DNA of 64,000 nucleotides from CAZQSS01 sp964596405. Lineage in GTDB: Bacteria > Patescibacteriota > Patescibacteriia > Magasanikbacterales > UBA10003. The DNA is taken from contig CAZQSS010000001.1 in NCBI GenBank assembly GCA_964596405.1, positions 1 through 64,000 of the forward strand, given 5' to 3'. Both the position numbers and the translations under genes were made by a program. Positions 61,076-64,000 of the stretch are shown piece after piece. Within the stretch, counting starts at the first letter, position 1. Each line of letters opens with the position of its first letter. Below the pieces are notes generated by a model, which did not search any database, was not told the origin of the DNA, and was given only the letters and a program-made list of their open reading frames with translations.

Positions 61076-61735
61076 TTAAGCCCCATAATATTTTTCGCAG
61101 TAGAAGCGAAGTAGTTGCTCTATTTCCGGAATGGCTTCTTTATTGATAATGCCGGTTTTTAGTTTCTTTTGAATATCTTCAAGGGTGCGGGCGCCGTCTA
61201 AGACAGCTTGTTCTATGTCGCGGTCGGTGATTTTTAATTGCTCGTCAATAATTTTGCCGCCATCAGAGACCACCCGGTCATGCTGGCCGGATTTGTGAAA
61301 ATAATCATTGATAGCCGCGCGCAGGGCCTTGTCACCCAAAACCGAACAGTGAACTTTGCGTTCGGGCAAACCACCGAGTCGTTTCATAATATCCTGCGGC
61401 CGGATTCGCAAAGCATCCTCAATTTTCATTCCACCTTTTTCAATCACCATCACAGAAAGCATAGAAGTGGCGGCAATAGCCGAAGCGCAGCCGAAAGTCT
61501 GCCATTTGCACTCTTTGATTTTATCCGTTTTGGGGTCAATTTTAACCCAGAGCACCATTTCATCGCCGCAAGCCGGCGAACCCACGCGGCCCATGCCATC
61601 GGCCTTAAAACCCGCTTCTTCGCCGTGTTTTAAAAGATTTTTGGGATTAAAAAAATGCTCTTTGACTGCTTCGGAATAATACCAGGGTTGGCCGGATTGG
61701 TTAAAACCGTCGGCTTTTGTTTGTTTGGAAGGCAT
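61076..61735 (-). CDS. iscU: Iron-sulfur scaffold IscU/NifU-like
   Basis: A 219-aa scaffold. Cluster Cys lie in GSPACGDEM, FGCASAIA and RKVHCSVLG (with the preceding His). The C-terminal part, ITDRDIEQAVLDGARTLEDIQ, resembles the BFD-like [2Fe-2S] domain of NifU but keeps only one Cys, so that cluster is probably lost. It lies downstream of iscS, which supplies sulfur. Confidence 0.93.
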   Translation of the reverse strand: MPSKQTKADGFNQSGQPWYYSEAVKEHFFNPKNLLKHGEEAGFKADGMGRVGSPACGDEMVLWVKIDPKTDKIKECKWQTFGCASAIAATSMLSVMVIEKGGMKIEDALRIRPQDIMKRLGGLPERKVHCSVLGDKALRAAINDYFHKSGQHDRVVSDGGKIIDEQLKITDRDIEQAVLDGARTLEDIQKKLKTGIINKEAIPEIEQLLRFYCEKYYGA

Positions 61736-61798
61736 AGTTTATTTTACCTAAGCTGGATTCCCGATCGTGGTCGGGAATGACAGAAGAGAGTTTAGAAT

Positions 61799-63040
61799 TT
61801 ATTTATACTTGGCGTGCTTGTTTGGATTACAAACGTCTAAATTTACCGGCGAGATCTCGCGCAATTTGCTGACAATGCCGGGCAAAACTTTAATTAAATA
61901 ATCAATTTGTTGTTTGTTGTTGCTATGCCCCAAAGAAAACCGCAAACTGCCGTGGGCAAATTCATAGGGCACGCCCAAAGCGCGAATCACGTGCGACGGC
62001 TCCAGCGATTCCGAAGTGCAAGCCGAACCGGTGGCCGCCTGTATTCCCACTTCGTCTAAATACAGCAATAAGGCTTCGCCTTCAATATCCAAAATTGTGA
62101 TGTTTAGATTGTTGGGCAATCTTTTTAAGTTTTTTGCGGCCGCACCCGCCTCCTCGGCGGGCAGGTCCGGTTCGGGGCCGTTTAATTTGATTTTAGGCAC
62201 GGCTTTTTGCAGTTTTGCCCAAAGATAATTGCGTAAACCGATTAATCTTTTGTTTTCTTTGTCTTTATTTTTTTGCGCCAGTTCCAAGGCAGTGACTAAC
62301 CCGATAATGCCGGCGGTGTTTTCTGTGCCCGGCCGCAGGGCAAATTCCTGTTCGCCGCCGAAAATCAGCGGTTGAATTTTTACGCCGCGTTTTTTAAATA
62401 ATACACCCACGCCTTTGGGCCCGTAAATTTTACTGCCGTTGAGTGTCAACAAATCAACATGCAGGCGATTGACATTCAAATCCAGGGCGCCGGCCGCCTG
62501 GCAGGCATCAGTATGGAAAATTATATGCGGATGATTTTTCTTCAAAGCATTTCCAATTTCCGCCACCGGTTCAATCGTGCCGATTTCGTTGTTGGCAAAC
62601 ATCACTGAAACCAAAATCGTCTGCGGCGTAATAGCTTTAAGCACCTGCTCGGTTGTGACAAAACCTTCGGCATCCACGGGCAGATAAGTGACTTTAAAAC
62701 CTTCTTTTTCCAGTTGTTCGCAGGCGTGTAAAACCGCGTGGTGTTCAATTTTGGTGGTGATGATGTGGTTCCCCTGCGCGCGATTTGCCCGGGCCGCGCC
62801 CAAAATCGCCAAATTATCCGATTCCGTGCCGCCGGCGGTAAAGATTATTTCGCCGGCCGAACAGCCAAAAACTTGAGCGACAAATTTGCGCGCGCCGCTG
62901 ATGGCATTTAACGCTTCCCGACCCTTTTGGTACAAAGCCGATGGATTGCCAAACTTCTCATTAAAAAAGGGCAGCATGGCTTTTAAAACGCGCGGATCTA
63001 TGGGGGTAGTGGCGGCATGATCTAAATAAACATTTTTCAT
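61799..63040 (-). CDS. iscS: Cysteine desulfurase IscS/NifS
   Basis: A 413-aa PLP enzyme. NVYLDHAATTPIDPRVL start, PLP Lys in NGSKIYGPKGVG, and the active-site Cys in TGSACTSESLEPSHV. It gives sulfur for Fe-S clusters and tRNA thiolation. A GC-rich palindromic piece (CCCGCC-TCCTC-GGCGGG, 62145-62160) is translated in frame as LPAEEAGAAAKN near residue 295. Confidence 0.95.
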   Translation of the reverse strand: MKNVYLDHAATTPIDPRVLKAMLPFFNEKFGNPSALYQKGREALNAISGARKFVAQVFGCSAGEIIFTAGGTESDNLAILGAARANRAQGNHIITTKIEHHAVLHACEQLEKEGFKVTYLPVDAEGFVTTEQVLKAITPQTILVSVMFANNEIGTIEPVAEIGNALKKNHPHIIFHTDACQAAGALDLNVNRLHVDLLTLNGSKIYGPKGVGVLFKKRGVKIQPLIFGGEQEFALRPGTENTAGIIGLVTALELAQKNKDKENKRLIGLRNYLWAKLQKAVPKIKLNGPEPDLPAEEAGAAAKNLKRLPNNLNITILDIEGEALLLYLDEVGIQAATGSACTSESLEPSHVIRALGVPYEFAHGSLRFSLGHSNNKQQIDYLIKVLPGIVSKLREISPVNLDVCNPNKHAKYK

Positions 63041-63041
63041 A

Positions 63042-63635
63042 CTAAAACGGCAAAGTTAAATTGATATTGTGCCCGGCATCGGTGGCGGATTTAACCGGCG
63101 GGGCAAAATTGATGGGGAATGGCCGTTGTTTGCCCGTGGCCAATTCTTGGAAAAAAAGCTGGCGATTTTTTACGCCATACTCGTATAATTCGCGGGTCAC
63201 TTTCACATCCTGAAGACAATATTTTTCAATTTTATCAAACTCCCCTGTTTTAAACCATTCTACCGCCTGCAAACCGTTGGCGCTTTTCGATATCCCCAAC
63301 GTGGCTTTGGCCAAGTCATCAAGTTTTAATCTGAAACCTAGACTTTTCTTCACTTCTTCCAGCATATCCAGCTGAGGCAATTTGGATAAATCCCCGCCGT
63401 AATAATTGTTTAAAACCGGCAGATCAAAATACCGCGAATTGTAACCGATAATGCGTTCGGCAGATTCTAAAATCGGCCAGAGTTTATTAAGTTCGTTTTC
63501 TTTAAAAGAAGAAAACTGGCCCGTTTTATAATCATAAATACAGGCAATAGAGACTTTTAAATCCCCCGTCCTCCCCTGCCCGCCCGGGGCAAAAATATTT
63601 TGAGTTTCAATGTCGATTACAATCTCGTTGGACAT
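63042..63635 (-). CDS. RNase H-fold 3'-5' exonuclease (DEDD type)
   Basis: A 197-aa protein. Exo motifs: VIDIET, then YNSRYFDLPVL and YCLQDVKVTRELYEYG. It belongs to the PolB-exonuclease-like/YprB group, acting on DNA or RNA ends. A GC-rich patch (FAPGGQGRTGDL) after motif I could be another small repeat insertion. It lies 1 bp before iscS. Confidence 0.85.
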   Translation of the reverse strand: MSNEIVIDIETQNIFAPGGQGRTGDLKVSIACIYDYKTGQFSSFKENELNKLWPILESAERIIGYNSRYFDLPVLNNYYGGDLSKLPQLDMLEEVKKSLGFRLKLDDLAKATLGISKSANGLQAVEWFKTGEFDKIEKYCLQDVKVTRELYEYGVKNRQLFFQELATGKQRPFPINFAPPVKSATDAGHNINLTLPF

Positions 63636-63640
63636 ATAAA

Positions 63641-63683
63641 CACAGACACACAGATTAAATAAATTTCACAGATCACAGATTTT
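63641..63683. repeat. CACAGAT-type A+T-rich repeat
   Basis: Shares ACAGATCACAGATTTT with 44822-44869 and again fills an intergenic gap next to the end of a reading frame. Confidence 0.6.
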
Positions 63684-63912
63684 AAAGAAGTTCTTCAATT
63701 TTTGTTTTATCAAAACCAACAATGATTTCGCCGTCAATATCAATCACCGGCACGCCCATCTGGCCGGACTTGTCTATCATTTCTTCGGCCGCAACCTGAT
63801 CGGCGGCCACATCTTTGTGAACAAAAGGAATATTTTTGGATTTCAAAAAATCCATGGCCATGTGGCAATAAGGACAGGTGGGAGTGGAATAGACGATAAT
63901 TGATTTGGGCAT
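63682..63912 (-). CDS. Glutaredoxin-like thiol-disulfide protein
   Basis: A 76-aa thioredoxin-fold protein. The CPYC active site in STPTCPYCHMAMDFL, and cis-Pro in GVPVIDIDGEIIVGFD, are typical of the NrdH/Grx group. ATG 63912 is preferred; the upstream frame is only the 9-bp tandem repeat. Confidence 0.9.
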   Translation of the reverse strand: MPKSIIVYSTPTCPYCHMAMDFLKSKNIPFVHKDVAADQVAAEEMIDKSGQMGVPVIDIDGEIIVGFDKTKIEELL

Positions 63913-63952
63913 AATTATTCTAATTACTCTAATTAACCTAATTATTCTAATC
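63913..63952. repeat. 9-bp tandem repeat
   Basis: Four degenerate units of ATTAGAATA type directly before the glutaredoxin start. In frame they would read MIRIIRLIRVIRII, judged not translated. The last 48 bases of the window show no gene. Confidence 0.7.
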
Positions 63953-64000
63953 AAATTCCAAGATATTGTCTAGCCCCATTACAGTTTCAACCAAGATCAA

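Overview
The window looks like part of a Candidate Phyla Radiation (Patescibacteria, probably Parcubacteria-like) chromosome. Evidence: short intergenic gaps, many small proteins, core genes mostly without a clear Shine-Dalgarno, dispersed palindromes inside reading frames, and an A+T-leaning core gene set (era, rplI, pyrG, rpmA, mraY, ftsW, murG, mreBCD-mrdA, greA, lysS, serS, alr, gltX, a complete F1Fo ATP synthase operon, metG, rsmI, iscS/iscU). TGA behaves as a stop, so the standard bacterial code applies. The lineage call is inference. No tRNA, rRNA, CRISPR array or transposase was recognised. One scaffold gap (100 N) lies at 22920-23019.

Layout. 0-1.2 kb: a three-gene operon of small unknown proteins, two of them paralogous. 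1.2-8.8 kb: translation, nucleotide and peptidoglycan genes. 8.9-11.3 kb: a GC-richer island with a structured leader RNA, a 74-aa protein, a secreted beta-barrel-like protein and a small secreted partner. 11.4-18.0 kb: accessory genes (DNA glycosylase, cupin, hemerythrin, ABC exporter, DedA, small transporter, methyltransferase, Nudix, ParB-like). 18.1-22.3 kb: a candidate structured RNA, a TrpR-like regulator bracketed by its own palindrome, and a helicase-nuclease fusion. 22.4-32.9 kb: cell-shape genes, GreA and two tRNA synthetases, Alr and FtsQ-like. 33-39.8 kb: minus-strand envelope and accessory genes. 39.8-47.0 kb: ATP synthase operon. 47.0-52.1 kb: TatD, then an unusual operon that splits phosphoenolpyruvate-synthase-type domains among several genes and fuses one of them to a GHKL ATPase. 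52.1-57.9 kb: MetG, RsmI, PNP and two small ArsR-like regulators. 58-61 kb: small accessory membrane genes, a GIY-YIG protein and a Fic protein flanked by a decayed copy of the iscU 3' end. 61-64 kb: iscU, iscS, an exonuclease and a glutaredoxin-like gene.

The most striking finding is a family of 138-154 bp inverted-repeat elements. Each starts with ATGCCCAGT and ends in ACTGGGTATG, and the final ATG is the start codon of the downstream gene (era, mraY, a membrane protein gene, atpC, atpB). The scaffold gap in front of mreB has exactly the edges expected of another copy. Stems covary between copies, and in three copies the left arm has an alternative internal pairing partner, so the elements could act as folded 5' leaders controlling start-codon access. 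A sequence-unrelated element of the same design precedes atpG. The second notable system is the 48.0-52.1 kb operon: a GHKL ATPase fused to a phosphohistidine swivel domain, a helical unknown protein, a histidine phosphatase and a stand-alone ATP-grasp dikinase domain, with no PEP-binding domain. This suggests an ATP-driven phosphohistidine relay of unknown target.
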